In this document: positions 15,015 to 22,041 of the stretch, piece after piece
Numbering within the stretch: the first letter of the stretch is position 1
Layout: the number at the start of each line of letters is the position of its first letter
IMG/VR virus record: IMGVR_UViG_3300023109_000128
Location: 1-25,088 of that record
Origin: a virus
Reading direction: 5' to 3' (one strand)
DNA: 25,088 nucleotides
Made by a program: the position numbers and the translations under genes
The notes under the pieces: model-generated
Told to the model about the DNA's origin: nothing
What the model saw: the letters and a program-made list of their open reading frames with translations, nothing else
Databases searched by the model: none

Positions 15015-15827
15015 ATGGCTAACAGATATCCACTAATAGTTGACTCAACTGATTCAAATAAAATTAAGGAACTCCCGTCAGGGGATAACCTTAATCTTAC
15101 AGGAAGCAGTATAAGCAGCGTATCAAACATAACAGCTACTGGCACTGTAACAGCGCCTAGTGTTGTCGCTGACTCTGCTACTATAGGCGGCGCAACTATT
15201 AAGAACGTGGCAACTACTGCTAACTACACAGACCTTAATAACCTCCCTACTGCGCTAAGCGACTTTACAAACGATATTAACGCAGTTTCGTCGGGTGCTA
15301 ACGTAAGTGTGCTAACAAACGACGCAGGCTATTTAACAACAGTGTCGTTTGCTAGCTTAACAAGCAAGCCTACTACGCTTGCTGGATACGGTATTACTGA
15401 TGCGCTAACAACTGGTTCTAATAACAGTTTGCTTGTTAACGACGCAGGTTATATAACAGCAAGTGATCTACAGACTGGTGTTATTACTGTTGATGTAAAT
15501 AACACCGGTGACTTAGTTGGTAGTGTATTTGCCGACGACAGTACTGTAATGATCGACAGTTTGCTAGCTGCTGTAAACCTCGACGGTACTGTGCGTGGCA
15601 ACGTTATTCCAAATAACAACGGCGTACACAATATTGGATCTGGGTCTAATAAGTTTAACGTAATAACAGCCACTACAGTTACAGGTAAAATAGAAGCTAC
15701 TACTGACTCAGCTCCTACAGCAAACGCAGACCCAGGTAATACTGGTGAAATAAGATACGACGATAGCTTTATATATATTAAAACAGCAAGCGGCTGGAAA
15801 AAAGCAGCACTAAGCGCAATAGTTTAA
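15015..15827 (+). CDS. fibre-like virion structural protein (270 aa)
   Basis: The protein is Ser/Thr/Asn-rich throughout. Residues 1-30 (MANRYPLIVDSTDSNKIKEL and PSGDNLNLTG) form an attachment segment common in T4-like marine phage structural proteins; then come SNITATGTVTAPSVVADSAT beta-repeat units and two near-repeats of NDAGYLT/NDAGYIT (around residues 108 and 141) preceded by LPTALSDFTND, a pattern frequent in collar and fibre stems. The C-terminal segment ANADPGNTGEIRYDDSFIYI then ASGWKKAALSAIV is a typical short fibre tip ending in a Trp-Lys-Lys-Ala turn. It lies in a run of structural genes with a late octamer upstream. Exact virion position unknown. Confidence 0.8.
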   Translation: MANRYPLIVDSTDSNKIKELPSGDNLNLTGSSISSVSNITATGTVTAPSVVADSATIGGATIKNVATTANYTDLNNLPTALSDFTNDINAVSSGANVSVLTNDAGYLTTVSFASLTSKPTTLAGYGITDALTTGSNNSLLVNDAGYITASDLQTGVITVDVNNTGDLVGSVFADDSTVMIDSLLAAVNLDGTVRGNVIPNNNGVHNIGSGSNKFNVITATTVTGKIEATTDSAPTANADPGNTGEIRYDDSFIYIKTASGWKKAALSAIV

Positions 15828-15838
15828 CGGAGAGATAA

Positions 15839-16522
15839 ATGGCAGTACAATCAATTAACATAGGCACAATCGCAAACGACGGTACTGGCGATAACTTACG
15901 TGTTGCGTTTGAAAAGGTAAATCAAAACTTTCTTAATCTTGATGATCGTTTTTCGTTTACTAATAGTGTTGAAAACTTGGGCAGTGGCTCGGGTGTGTTT
16001 TACAGCAAAGAAAATAACATATTGTATTTTAAATCTTTAGTAGCAGGCTCTAATATAGCGCTAAGCACTACTGATAACGAAATAACAATTAACAGCAATG
16101 AAAACTTCACTATTCAAGCTGATAGTGACAGTGTTAACATCAGCGGCTCTAGTAAGTCGTTTGGGATCAAGGGTGTTGGCAATGTTAATGCTGGTATTTC
16201 GAGCAATGATATTCAAATATCCCTAGACCCAACTGGGCTAGTTGCTCTTGATACTGCTCCTACACTAGGCGGCAACTTAGATGCTAGTAACTTTAGTATT
16301 ACAAACGTCGCCGGCATAACTGCTTCTACATTTACTGGTAACTTAGTTGGCACAGTAAACGGCATTAGTATTACAAGCTCGTTTGAAGATCTAAACCTTG
16401 GCGGTATTGTCTATCAAGTTACCACTAACCAAGAATATGTAATAGCAACGTTAAACCTAGACTACGGTACATTTACTTCTCCTGGATCTTTAAACAGCGA
16501 CTTTGGAAGCATCGTATCCTAA
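15839..16522 (+). CDS. fibre-like structural protein sharing the giant fibre's N-terminal motif (227 aa)
   Basis: Residues 8-31 repeat the motif of the giant fibre position for position: Asn13-Asp18 NDGTGD, Arg21, Phe24, Lys26, Asn28, Asn30, Phe31. This suggests both proteins dock to the same partner. The middle is beta-rich (NIALSTTDNEITINSNENFTI) and a segment LDTAPTLGGNLDASNFSITN near residue 140 is a standard fibre stem block. The C-terminus (residues about 180-227) is a short domain, SSFEDLNLGGIVYQVTTNQEYV, ending in DFGSIVS. The leader CGGAGAGATAAATGG resembles those of the genes at 8031 and 19369. Function inferred from composition and context. Confidence 0.8.
   Translation: MAVQSINIGTIANDGTGDNLRVAFEKVNQNFLNLDDRFSFTNSVENLGSGSGVFYSKENNILYFKSLVAGSNIALSTTDNEITINSNENFTIQADSDSVNISGSSKSFGIKGVGNVNAGISSNDIQISLDPTGLVALDTAPTLGGNLDASNFSITNVAGITASTFTGNLVGTVNGISITSSFEDLNLGGIVYQVTTNQEYVIATLNLDYGTFTSPGSLNSDFGSIVS
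15875..15893 (+). repeat. 19-base direct repeat, copy 2
   Basis: Identical to 8067-8085 and encoding the same NDGTGD residues in frame. The two copies lie about 7.8 kb apart in the same orientation. Confidence 0.7.
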
Positions 16523-16528
16523 TAAATA
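16521..16528 (+). promoter_or_regulatory. NATAAATA late-promoter-like octamer
   Basis: AATAAATA spans the stop codon of the gene ending at 16522 and ends 12 bases before the ATG at 16541. AGGAG follows at 16532-16536, so a T4-like start point would fall inside the ribosome site; the promoter reading is therefore uncertain here. Confidence 0.4.
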
Positions 16529-16540
16529 CAATAGGAGTAT

Positions 16541-19342
16541 ATGATGCAAGCTGAACAAATCTGGACTAAGAAATCAGGCAATACTATTGCTACTGTAAAT
16601 GAAAACGATGTTGTTGCGATCGACCTTCCGTTAATAGATAGTGTTGACTCTACGGCAATCCAAGTTGAAGTTATTAGCGGTAAGCTACCTTCTGGTCTTA
16701 GAGTAAATGGTAATCAAATTACAGGCACGCCGATTGAAGTACCGATAGAGACTAAAGTTAGATTTGTACTAAGAGCTACATACAACGGTCATACATTTGA
16801 CCGTACATTTAATATTGTTGTAGTAGGATCTGACTTACCTGTATGGAAAACTCCAGAAGATTTATTACCTGCTGGCGCCAACGATCAATACTTTGTGCTA
16901 GACAACTCTTACGTTGATTTTCAACTAGTAGTCGAAGACGACGATATTAAGGCAGGGCAGGTGTTGCGCTACAGTTTAAAAAGTGGACAAATACCTCCAG
17001 GCTTGGCGCTAACGCACGATGGTAAAATTCAAGGAATAGTTGATCCTATACTAGCAATTGAAAAGAGCATCAAAGGCGGGTACGATGCTGCGCCTTATGA
17101 TTACGGTGCCGGTACTGGTTACGACTGGTACAGTGCTATTGCCAATTCAACTAACGGTTACGACAGTTACTACTACGACTTAGTTAAGTATGATATTTCT
17201 GTAAACACACGTACACCAAAAAAACTAAACAGATACTATCAGTTTACAGTTGATGTAACCGACGGCGAGAGCGTAATACCAAGAACATTTAGAATATTTG
17301 TAGTAGGTGACGATTTCTTTACTGCCGACATTACTACAATGCAGGCTGGCACTGGCACGTTTACTGCTGATGCTTCTAAGCTGCGTAGGCCAATTTGGCT
17401 TACACCGGGCGACTTTGGTTACCGTAGAGCAAACAACTATATTTCACTTCCGTTACAAGTAATCAACAACAGCACAATTAGCGGGCTTGTTTGGTATCGT
17501 ATGGAAGAAATTAACGACGACGGTACAGACAGTGTACTACCGCCCGGCTTAGGACTTGACTTCCGTAATGGTTACATTGTAGGTCGCACTCCGTACCAAA
17601 AAGATATCACTGAGACTTACAAGTTTACTGTATCTGCCATACGAGTAAGCTTTGACTCAGAACGTGTAGAGCTACAACAGAAGACAGAAGAAGCAGCAGC
17701 ACTAAACAGCGCTACTCTAAAAATTAGTAAAACTGAAAAAGTTACTGCTACTGATCTTATAGGCAGAACATTTACAGTTGAAGGTAACACTTACAAAATT
17801 CTGTTAGCTGACCTAAGCCATGCAGACTATGATCTGATCACCCTTACTTACGGTACACGCACAGTTATGCCAAAGGGCACCGGCATTAACTTAGGTATCT
17901 TTGACTTAACAGAAGCAGAAGAAGCTAAAAGTACAAAAACATTTACTGTTAATTTATTAGGTGAAGTAAACAGTGAAATTACCTGGATAACTAGCGGCAA
18001 TCTTGGTAGCGTGAGCGCAAACTATACAAGCACAAAGAGAATACAAGCATCCACTTCTGTTCCAAACGCTACATTAGTATACCGTGTACAATCAGGGAGC
18101 CTTCCTCCTGGGATGCGTCTTGATTTTAGCGGCGAACTTATCGGTACTGTAAAAAGCTTTGGCAATACAAGCGAGCAAGGGCTTACTGTTTTCGATAACG
18201 GTGCTACAAAGTTCGACGCTAATACGACTCGCATGGACAGACAGTTTGAATTCACTGTAGAAGTTAAGGATCATTTTGGGTACAGTATAACTACACGCAC
18301 GTTTACGCTAGTAGTAGACGATCCAAACAACAAAGAATTTAGTAACCTACATCTAAAGCCAATGCTAACAAGAAAGCAGCGTGACACATTTAGAGATATT
18401 ATAGGCGACCCTCAAATATTCTTACCAGAGCAACTGTACAGACAAAATGATACTAACTTTGGTATACAATACGACCCTACAGTTCTGTTGTACGCTGGTA
18501 TTGAAACTAAGAACATGCGCTACTATGTAGCAGCAGCAAATTTGTACGGTAAGCGTAAGACATACAGCATAGGCGAGCTAAGAACCGCAGTAGCCAAAGA
18601 GCCTGGTACACAAAACGTTATTTACGAAGTTGTATACTTAGACCTAGTTGATCCAAACGATACGTTGATTAACCGCAAAACACGCAAGTCTTACACACAT
18701 CAGGACCACACGCCTTTGTTAGTTAACAGCAGCCACTATGACGTTACTGACGAAACATACGATAGCGACCCATATGAACTAGTAGTCACTACTAAAGAAC
18801 AAGGCGATATTGTTGTTGACTTTACTAGTAGCTTAGATATAGAAACTAGAGACAACGGTGTATTACAGTATTTACTAGCACATCAACTTTTTGTGTATAC
18901 TCGATTGGGCAACATATTAGAAGTTAGCTTACAAACAATTGGCTCTAGTACAAACTATGAACTACGCCCTAGTAATCCAAATGTAGTTACTGTAGACATG
19001 GATCTTTACACCACCGACGGTATCTATAAAAACAAAAAAACTATATCCAGTATTACTAACATAAGAGAAGAAATACTTAAAATAGGTGAAACTGAGAAAG
19101 ACTTCCTGCCACTATGGATGCAAACACCACAGACTACTATTGCGGAAATAGGTTATGTGCCTGCTTTAGTACTTTGTTATTGTAAGCCAGGAGGCAGTAC
19201 ACTAATTAAAGAAAAGATCGAAAATCAAAAAATAAACTTTAAACAGTTTGAGCTTGATATTGATCGAGTAGTAATCGACAACGCAGAGTCGAACGCAGAT
19301 GATCAGTATCTAGTGTTCCAAAATAAAGAGTATGTAGTCTAA
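16541..19342 (+). CDS. large structural protein with Ig-like (He_PIG) repeats (933 aa)
   Basis: At least four putative-Ig (He_PIG) signatures of the type LPxGLxxxxxGxIxGTP are visible: GKLPSGLRVNGNQITGTP (about residue 47), GQIPPGLALTHDGKIQGIVD (about 149), LPPGLGLDFRNGYIVGRTP (about 333) and GSLPPGMRLDFSGELIGTV (about 519). Each is followed by a strand ending in F-x-V/F-T-V, as in cadherin-like sandwich domains. The C-terminal 350 residues differ: DPQIFLPEQLYRQNDTNFGI and the segments around GIETKNMRYYVAAANLYGKR form a separate, more charged domain ending FQNKEYVV. Proteins of this layout occur in the fibre/baseplate cassettes of marine T4-like phages. ATG 16541 or ATG 16544 could start it; AGGAG fits either. 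Surface display or host glycan contact is likely for Ig-like domains but not shown. Confidence 0.85.
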   Translation: MMQAEQIWTKKSGNTIATVNENDVVAIDLPLIDSVDSTAIQVEVISGKLPSGLRVNGNQITGTPIEVPIETKVRFVLRATYNGHTFDRTFNIVVVGSDLPVWKTPEDLLPAGANDQYFVLDNSYVDFQLVVEDDDIKAGQVLRYSLKSGQIPPGLALTHDGKIQGIVDPILAIEKSIKGGYDAAPYDYGAGTGYDWYSAIANSTNGYDSYYYDLVKYDISVNTRTPKKLNRYYQFTVDVTDGESVIPRTFRIFVVGDDFFTADITTMQAGTGTFTADASKLRRPIWLTPGDFGYRRANNYISLPLQVINNSTISGLVWYRMEEINDDGTDSVLPPGLGLDFRNGYIVGRTPYQKDITETYKFTVSAIRVSFDSERVELQQKTEEAAALNSATLKISKTEKVTATDLIGRTFTVEGNTYKILLADLSHADYDLITLTYGTRTVMPKGTGINLGIFDLTEAEEAKSTKTFTVNLLGEVNSEITWITSGNLGSVSANYTSTKRIQASTSVPNATLVYRVQSGSLPPGMRLDFSGELIGTVKSFGNTSEQGLTVFDNGATKFDANTTRMDRQFEFTVEVKDHFGYSITTRTFTLVVDDPNNKEFSNLHLKPMLTRKQRDTFRDIIGDPQIFLPEQLYRQNDTNFGIQYDPTVLLYAGIETKNMRYYVAAANLYGKRKTYSIGELRTAVAKEPGTQNVIYEVVYLDLVDPNDTLINRKTRKSYTHQDHTPLLVNSSHYDVTDETYDSDPYELVVTTKEQGDIVVDFTSSLDIETRDNGVLQYLLAHQLFVYTRLGNILEVSLQTIGSSTNYELRPSNPNVVTVDMDLYTTDGIYKNKKTISSITNIREEILKIGETEKDFLPLWMQTPQTTIAEIGYVPALVLCYCKPGGSTLIKEKIENQKINFKQFELDIDRVVIDNAESNADDQYLVFQNKEYVV

Positions 19343-19345
19343 CAA

Positions 19346-19353
19346 GATAAATA
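19346..19353 (+). promoter_or_regulatory. NATAAATA late-promoter-like octamer
   Basis: GATAAATA begins three bases after the preceding stop codon and ends 15 bases before the ATG at 19369. The ribosome site ACGGAG lies at 19356-19361. Confidence 0.5.
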
Positions 19354-19368
19354 TTACGGAGACAAAAA

Positions 19369-19929
19369 ATGGCCAGTAACATTACCGCAGATAACATTGA
19401 TGCTAACTTTCCTGTCGCAGGGCAAGATAATAATAGCCAAGGGTTTAGAGATAACTTTAACCTTACAAAAAATAGCTTAGTCGCAGCTAAGAGTGAAATC
19501 GAAGACTTGCAGACTAACACAGCTAAGACCAACAGCGATAACAACTTCGCTGGCAATAAGCTTACTAACTTTCAGCAAGAAAACTTCACCGAAACAGTTT
19601 ATAGCTACGGTGCTATATCTAATGACCTTGACGTTGACTGGGAGTTTGCTCCGTATCAATTGTTACAGGCAAGCGCAGACATTACACTAACGCTCATTGA
19701 CTGGCCTACTTCGCCAAAGCACGGCAAGCTAAAGCTACAGATTACCGGCGACGGTACTGAAAGAACAATTAGCTGGATAGCAGGTAACGGCGGTACTATT
19801 AAGAAAGACTCTAGTTGGCCGGCAACCTTTACAGTTACTAGCATTAACGATCCTGTGTTTGTTGAGCTTTGGACTACTAATGGCGGCGTAACTGTGTTCG
19901 CAAGATACCTAGGTCAGTACACTAGCTAA
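19369..19929 (+). CDS. virion structural protein (186 aa)
   Basis: Residues 11-40 (DANFPVAGQDNNSQGFRDNF, then NLTKNSLVAAK) form the dock-like segment of many T4-like marine phage structural proteins; R27, F30 and N35 parallel the R-F-N pattern of the two NDGTGD proteins. A heptad stretch follows (SEIEDLQTN). Residues 100-186 make a beta-sandwich-like C-domain with LLQASADITLTLIDWPTSP and the strands KLKLQITGDGTERTISW and TFTVTSINDPVFVELW, as in small fibre or decoration domains. The leader CGGAGACAAAAAA is nearly the same as that of the giant fibre gene. Its stop overlaps the next start (TAATG). Confidence 0.8.
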   Translation: MASNITADNIDANFPVAGQDNNSQGFRDNFNLTKNSLVAAKSEIEDLQTNTAKTNSDNNFAGNKLTNFQQENFTETVYSYGAISNDLDVDWEFAPYQLLQASADITLTLIDWPTSPKHGKLKLQITGDGTERTISWIAGNGGTIKKDSSWPATFTVTSINDPVFVELWTTNGGVTVFARYLGQYTS

Positions 19930-20156
19930 TGAATCCTTTTGTAGACGGGGCTTCGGATCTTAGCGAAGCGCAACTTATAGATAAAATCGAGGATCTATCT
20001 CGAAAGTACTTTATGACGTCAAATCCTCAAGTGCGTGAGCAAATGGCTTCAATACTTGACATGTATAAGCTTGAGTTCGAAGAAAGAAAAGTTCGAACTC
20101 AACAAAGACAAGACGACGACAATAAAGATCTTGACAACTTAATCAACATCAACTAA
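19929..20156 (+). CDS. small helical protein of unknown function (75 aa)
   Basis: A 75-residue charged protein, mostly helix: residues 10-55 have amphipathic periodicity (SEAQLIDKIEDLSRKYFMTS, QVREQMASILDMYKLEFEER), ending in an Asp/Asn-rich tail. Similar small genes follow fibre genes in marine T4-like phages in my recollection, but none has a known role. Its ATG overlaps the previous stop (TAATG), so translation is probably coupled; no independent Shine-Dalgarno is visible. Confidence 0.8.
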   Translation: MNPFVDGASDLSEAQLIDKIEDLSRKYFMTSNPQVREQMASILDMYKLEFEERKVRTQQRQDDDNKDLDNLININ

Positions 20157-20165
20157 ACTAATACT

Positions 20166-20696
20166 ATGCTTATAAAAACAGACAACCTCGGGGTGCCTCG
20201 TTTTACGAATAAAGATCTAATAGACATGATTTATCAGGGCAATGCTGATAAATGTCATGTAGTTCTCTGCGATCCAAGTGACGAAGTAGACAAGTTTAAT
20301 GCTGCTATGGAAGAACAAGGGCTGAGTAAACTACAGAAGTATATTTCGTTAGACGTAGATCAAAAGACCTTTGACACTGTATGTCAATCAGAATGGCTAA
20401 TGCCTCAGAAATACAAAGATATTAATGTACATGTGTACGTACTAGGCAAAGCAAAAACGCCGTGTCCTCAGGACGTGTTGGATCGTATATGGGAAGAACT
20501 AGCAGAGTTTGAAGAACACGGGATGCTGGATCTGTTACGCTACATGATTTATCTCGTAGACTTTATGCGAGAAAATAATATCGTATGGGGTGTAGGCAGA
20601 GGTAGCTCAGTCGCAAGCTACGTGTTATACTTGCTAGATGTACACAAGGTAGATAGTTTTAAGTATAATTTAGACTACAAAGAGTTCTTAAGATAA
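20166..20696 (+). CDS. DNA polymerase III alpha (DnaE)-like fragment protein (176 aa)
   Basis: The C-terminal third matches the start of the C-family polymerase palm: NNIVWGVGRGSSVASYVLYL (GRGSS 144-148), then a D-V-x-K-V-D-x-x-K-Y-N-L-D-Y-x-x-F-L pattern, equivalent to the DnaE GRGSAAGSLVAY region followed by TDVDPLKYNLLFERFL. The frame stops right there, before the catalytic Asp residues of DnaE, and lacks the PHP domain, so it cannot be an active polymerase. The first 110 residues (MLIKTDNLGVPRFTNKDLID onwards) include LGKAKTPCPQDVLDRIWEEL, which also echoes the helical part preceding the palm in DnaE. Length appears intact rather than decayed: codon use is normal and the neighbours are tightly packed. 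Possibly a decoy or adaptor that binds clamp or DNA; function unknown. Confidence 0.75.
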   Translation: MLIKTDNLGVPRFTNKDLIDMIYQGNADKCHVVLCDPSDEVDKFNAAMEEQGLSKLQKYISLDVDQKTFDTVCQSEWLMPQKYKDINVHVYVLGKAKTPCPQDVLDRIWEELAEFEEHGMLDLLRYMIYLVDFMRENNIVWGVGRGSSVASYVLYLLDVHKVDSFKYNLDYKEFLR

Positions 20697-20718
20697 GTAA
20701 CATACAAAGGAGAATACC

Positions 20719-20973
20719 ATGGTAGAAAAATCAAAAGGTAGACCACAACACAGAACTATGCGTGGCACAGTCATTGATATGGACATGCTGCGTAAAAAGA
20801 ATGAACTTACCCCAGCAGTGGGACTAGGCATGAAAGTAAACGCACGGGGAGACGAAATCGGTCCCGGCGGTAAGATTATTCGTACCCGTGACGAAGTATT
20901 AGCTGATTACTACAAAAACAATGATGCAGTAGTAGTGGCTGACCCAGGCAAAGCAAAACCAGACGAGGAATAA
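20719..20973 (+). CDS. small basic-to-acidic protein of unknown function (84 aa)
   Basis: An 84-residue protein starting MVEKSKGRPQHRTMRGTVID. The N-half is basic, a central Gly-rich turn (RGDEIGPGGKIIRTRDEVLA) follows, and the tail is acidic (DPGKAKPDEE). Shine-Dalgarno AGGAGA at 20708-20713. The stop is directly followed by the ATG of the co-chaperonin gene (20974), implying coexpression. It looks like a small conserved virion or assembly accessory protein, but I cannot assign it. Confidence 0.75.
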   Translation: MVEKSKGRPQHRTMRGTVIDMDMLRKKNELTPAVGLGMKVNARGDEIGPGGKIIRTRDEVLADYYKNNDAVVVADPGKAKPDEE

Positions 20974-21360
20974 ATGAAAACATTTACATCTAAAGTAAAA
21001 GCAATCGGCGACAAGGTACTTGTATCTGATATGGACTTTGGTGAACAAAAGACCAAAGGCGGACTTATTTTAGGCAGCGACGACGGCAAAAGCCGCGGCG
21101 TGCACGCACGTTGGGGTCGTGTGTTTGACAAGGGCCCACGCAACACTGACGACTATAAAGTTGGTGATTGGATTCTTATTGAACACGGTCGTTGGACTCG
21201 TGGCGTAGAGTTTGATTCAGAAGACTTTACTGGCACTATTCGTATGGTAGAGAACACTGCTATACTTGGCTACAGTGAGACTAAGCCAGACGATGTGTTA
21301 TTTGGTACTGAGTACAACGACGGTGAGCATATGACCGTTGACCCAAGCGACTTTGTTTAA
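20974..21360 (+). CDS. GroES/gp31-like co-chaperonin
   Basis: The product (128 aa) fits the GroES fold: VKAIGDKVLVSDMDFGEQKT opening strand, a mobile-loop region (about residues 20-45) with KTKGGLILGSDDGKSRGVHA, then RWGRVFDKGP and YKVGDWILIEHGRWTRGVEF, corresponding to the A-x-G-x-V and VGDxVLF blocks of GroES. The mobile loop GGLIL parallels the GroES GGIVL that docks into GroEL. T4 gp31 replaces GroES to fold the major capsid protein; marine T4-like phages carry shorter, more GroES-like versions as here. The C-terminal 25 residues (SETKPDDVLFGTEYNDGEHM onward) are a phage-type acidic extension. It overlaps the next gene by TAATG. Confidence 0.8.
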   Translation: MKTFTSKVKAIGDKVLVSDMDFGEQKTKGGLILGSDDGKSRGVHARWGRVFDKGPRNTDDYKVGDWILIEHGRWTRGVEFDSEDFTGTIRMVENTAILGYSETKPDDVLFGTEYNDGEHMTVDPSDFV

Positions 21361-21569
21361 TGAGTGGTCAGCGACGCTGGCTTAAAGTATGGGCAAGAAC
21401 TGTTGGCATGCCAATCGGCATTAATGACAACGACAAACCAGAATTCTTGCCCATCTCTCAAACAGACGTAAAGAAAGCACTAGCATTCCGAACATTTTGG
21501 ATTGTGTTACACATTATAACTTGTTTTGCTATTATAGCAGGCAACGGAAAGGTATTAGGATTTTGGTAA
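21360..21569 (+). CDS. small membrane protein (69 aa)
   Basis: A basic N-terminus (MSGQRRWLKVWARTVGMPIG) precedes one clear membrane segment at residues 44-63 (FRTFWIVLHIITCFAIIAGN), followed by KVLGFW. The positive-inside rule puts the N-terminus in the cytoplasm. I recall similar proteins next to co-chaperonin-like genes in marine T4-like phages, with no known function. Start codon overlaps the preceding stop (TAATG). Stop TAA at 21567-21569 overlaps the likely head of the next frame. Confidence 0.75.
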   Translation: MSGQRRWLKVWARTVGMPIGINDNDKPEFLPISQTDVKKALAFRTFWIVLHIITCFAIIAGNGKVLGFW

Positions 21570-21781
21570 AACCTAACACAAAGTTTACTCTTACAGTTAG
21601 AGATATAGAAATAATAGAATCAGCGCTAATGGCAAAAGCCGGGCGTAGAGGTATGGCTATTGCGCAAGGAGCCACTAGCACTACACTCAAAAAAGAAATG
21701 CACGAAATACAAGAATTACTAGGTAGATTACATAATCAAAAGAGATGGTATACGCCTAAAGACTTTACTCCGGGAGGATAG
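21563..21781 (+). CDS. small helical protein of unknown function, start uncertain
   Basis: The coding signal begins at VKPNTKFTLTVRDIEIIESA and runs through a helical, Lys/Glu-rich protein ending RWYTPKDFTPGG. The only in-frame ATG (21497) lies 73 bases inside the membrane-protein gene and would add residues that look like an out-of-frame shadow. A TTG at 21563 is the simplest start (72 aa) but AGGA at 21557-21560 is only 2 bases away; an ATT at 21560 behind AAAGG (21548-21552) has better spacing. Either way a non-ATG start is likely. TVRDIEIIESALMAKAGR suggests a helix-turn arrangement; no family assigned. Confidence 0.6.
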   Translation: MVKPNTKFTLTVRDIEIIESALMAKAGRRGMAIAQGATSTTLKKEMHEIQELLGRLHNQKRWYTPKDFTPGG

Positions 21782-21784
21782 CGT

Positions 21785-21982
21785 ATGCGTATTTTTAGTA
21801 GGCATAAACCAAAGTCTAACAAAGAAAGGCGCCCACGCACTTTGTTAGAAAAAATGGACGAAACAAAGTTCAATCCGTATGAACGAAAGAACGGCGAAGC
21901 TATGACCGAAATTGAAAAAATGGATCAAGGCTTCGACGGAAAAACTTATACTATAAACGGAATCGAAGGCGATTTTAGTTGA
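21785..21982 (+). CDS. small charged protein of unknown function (65 aa)
   Basis: A 65-residue protein: strongly basic head MRIFSRHKPKSNKERRPRTL, then acidic/polar KMDETKFNPYERKNGE and a C-terminal strand KTYTINGIEGDFS. Shine-Dalgarno GGAGG at 21774-21778. Its stop TGA (21980-21982) is embedded in the -35 box of the mazG promoter. No recognised domain. Confidence 0.65.
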   Translation: MRIFSRHKPKSNKERRPRTLLEKMDETKFNPYERKNGEAMTEIEKMDQGFDGKTYTINGIEGDFS

Positions 21983-22007
21983 CTTTATGTGTTGCTCTTG
22001 CTATAAT
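21979..22007 (+). promoter_or_regulatory. sigma70-type promoter of mazG, inside an inverted repeat
   Basis: TTGACT 21979-21984 and TATAAT 22002-22007 with a 17-base spacer. The -10 is itself within the short palindrome GCTATAATAGC (22000-22010). The spacer carries the left arm of a 14-bp inverted repeat whose right arm overlaps the ribosome site of mazG. Confidence 0.8.
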
Positions 22008-22034
22008 AGCTAAAGTTAAAAGCAACACATAAAG
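21983..22034. repeat. perfect 14-bp inverted repeat flanking the mazG promoter
   Basis: CTTTATGTGTTGCT at 21983-21996 is the exact reverse complement of AGCAACACATAAAG at 22021-22034; the 24-base loop holds the -10 box and the expected start point (about 22014). The right arm covers AAAG of the AAAGGA ribosome site (22031-22036) of the ATG at 22042. A transcript from upstream would contain both arms and hide the site; one from this promoter would contain only the right arm and leave it free. An operator for a dimeric regulator is the alternative. Confidence 0.85.
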
Positions 22035-22041
22035 GACTAAC

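Noticed and set aside
16521-16535. Counting every NATAAATA as a proven promoter
   Set aside because: At 16521 and 19346 a T4-like start would fall within the ribosome site, so these copies are listed only as late-promoter-like.
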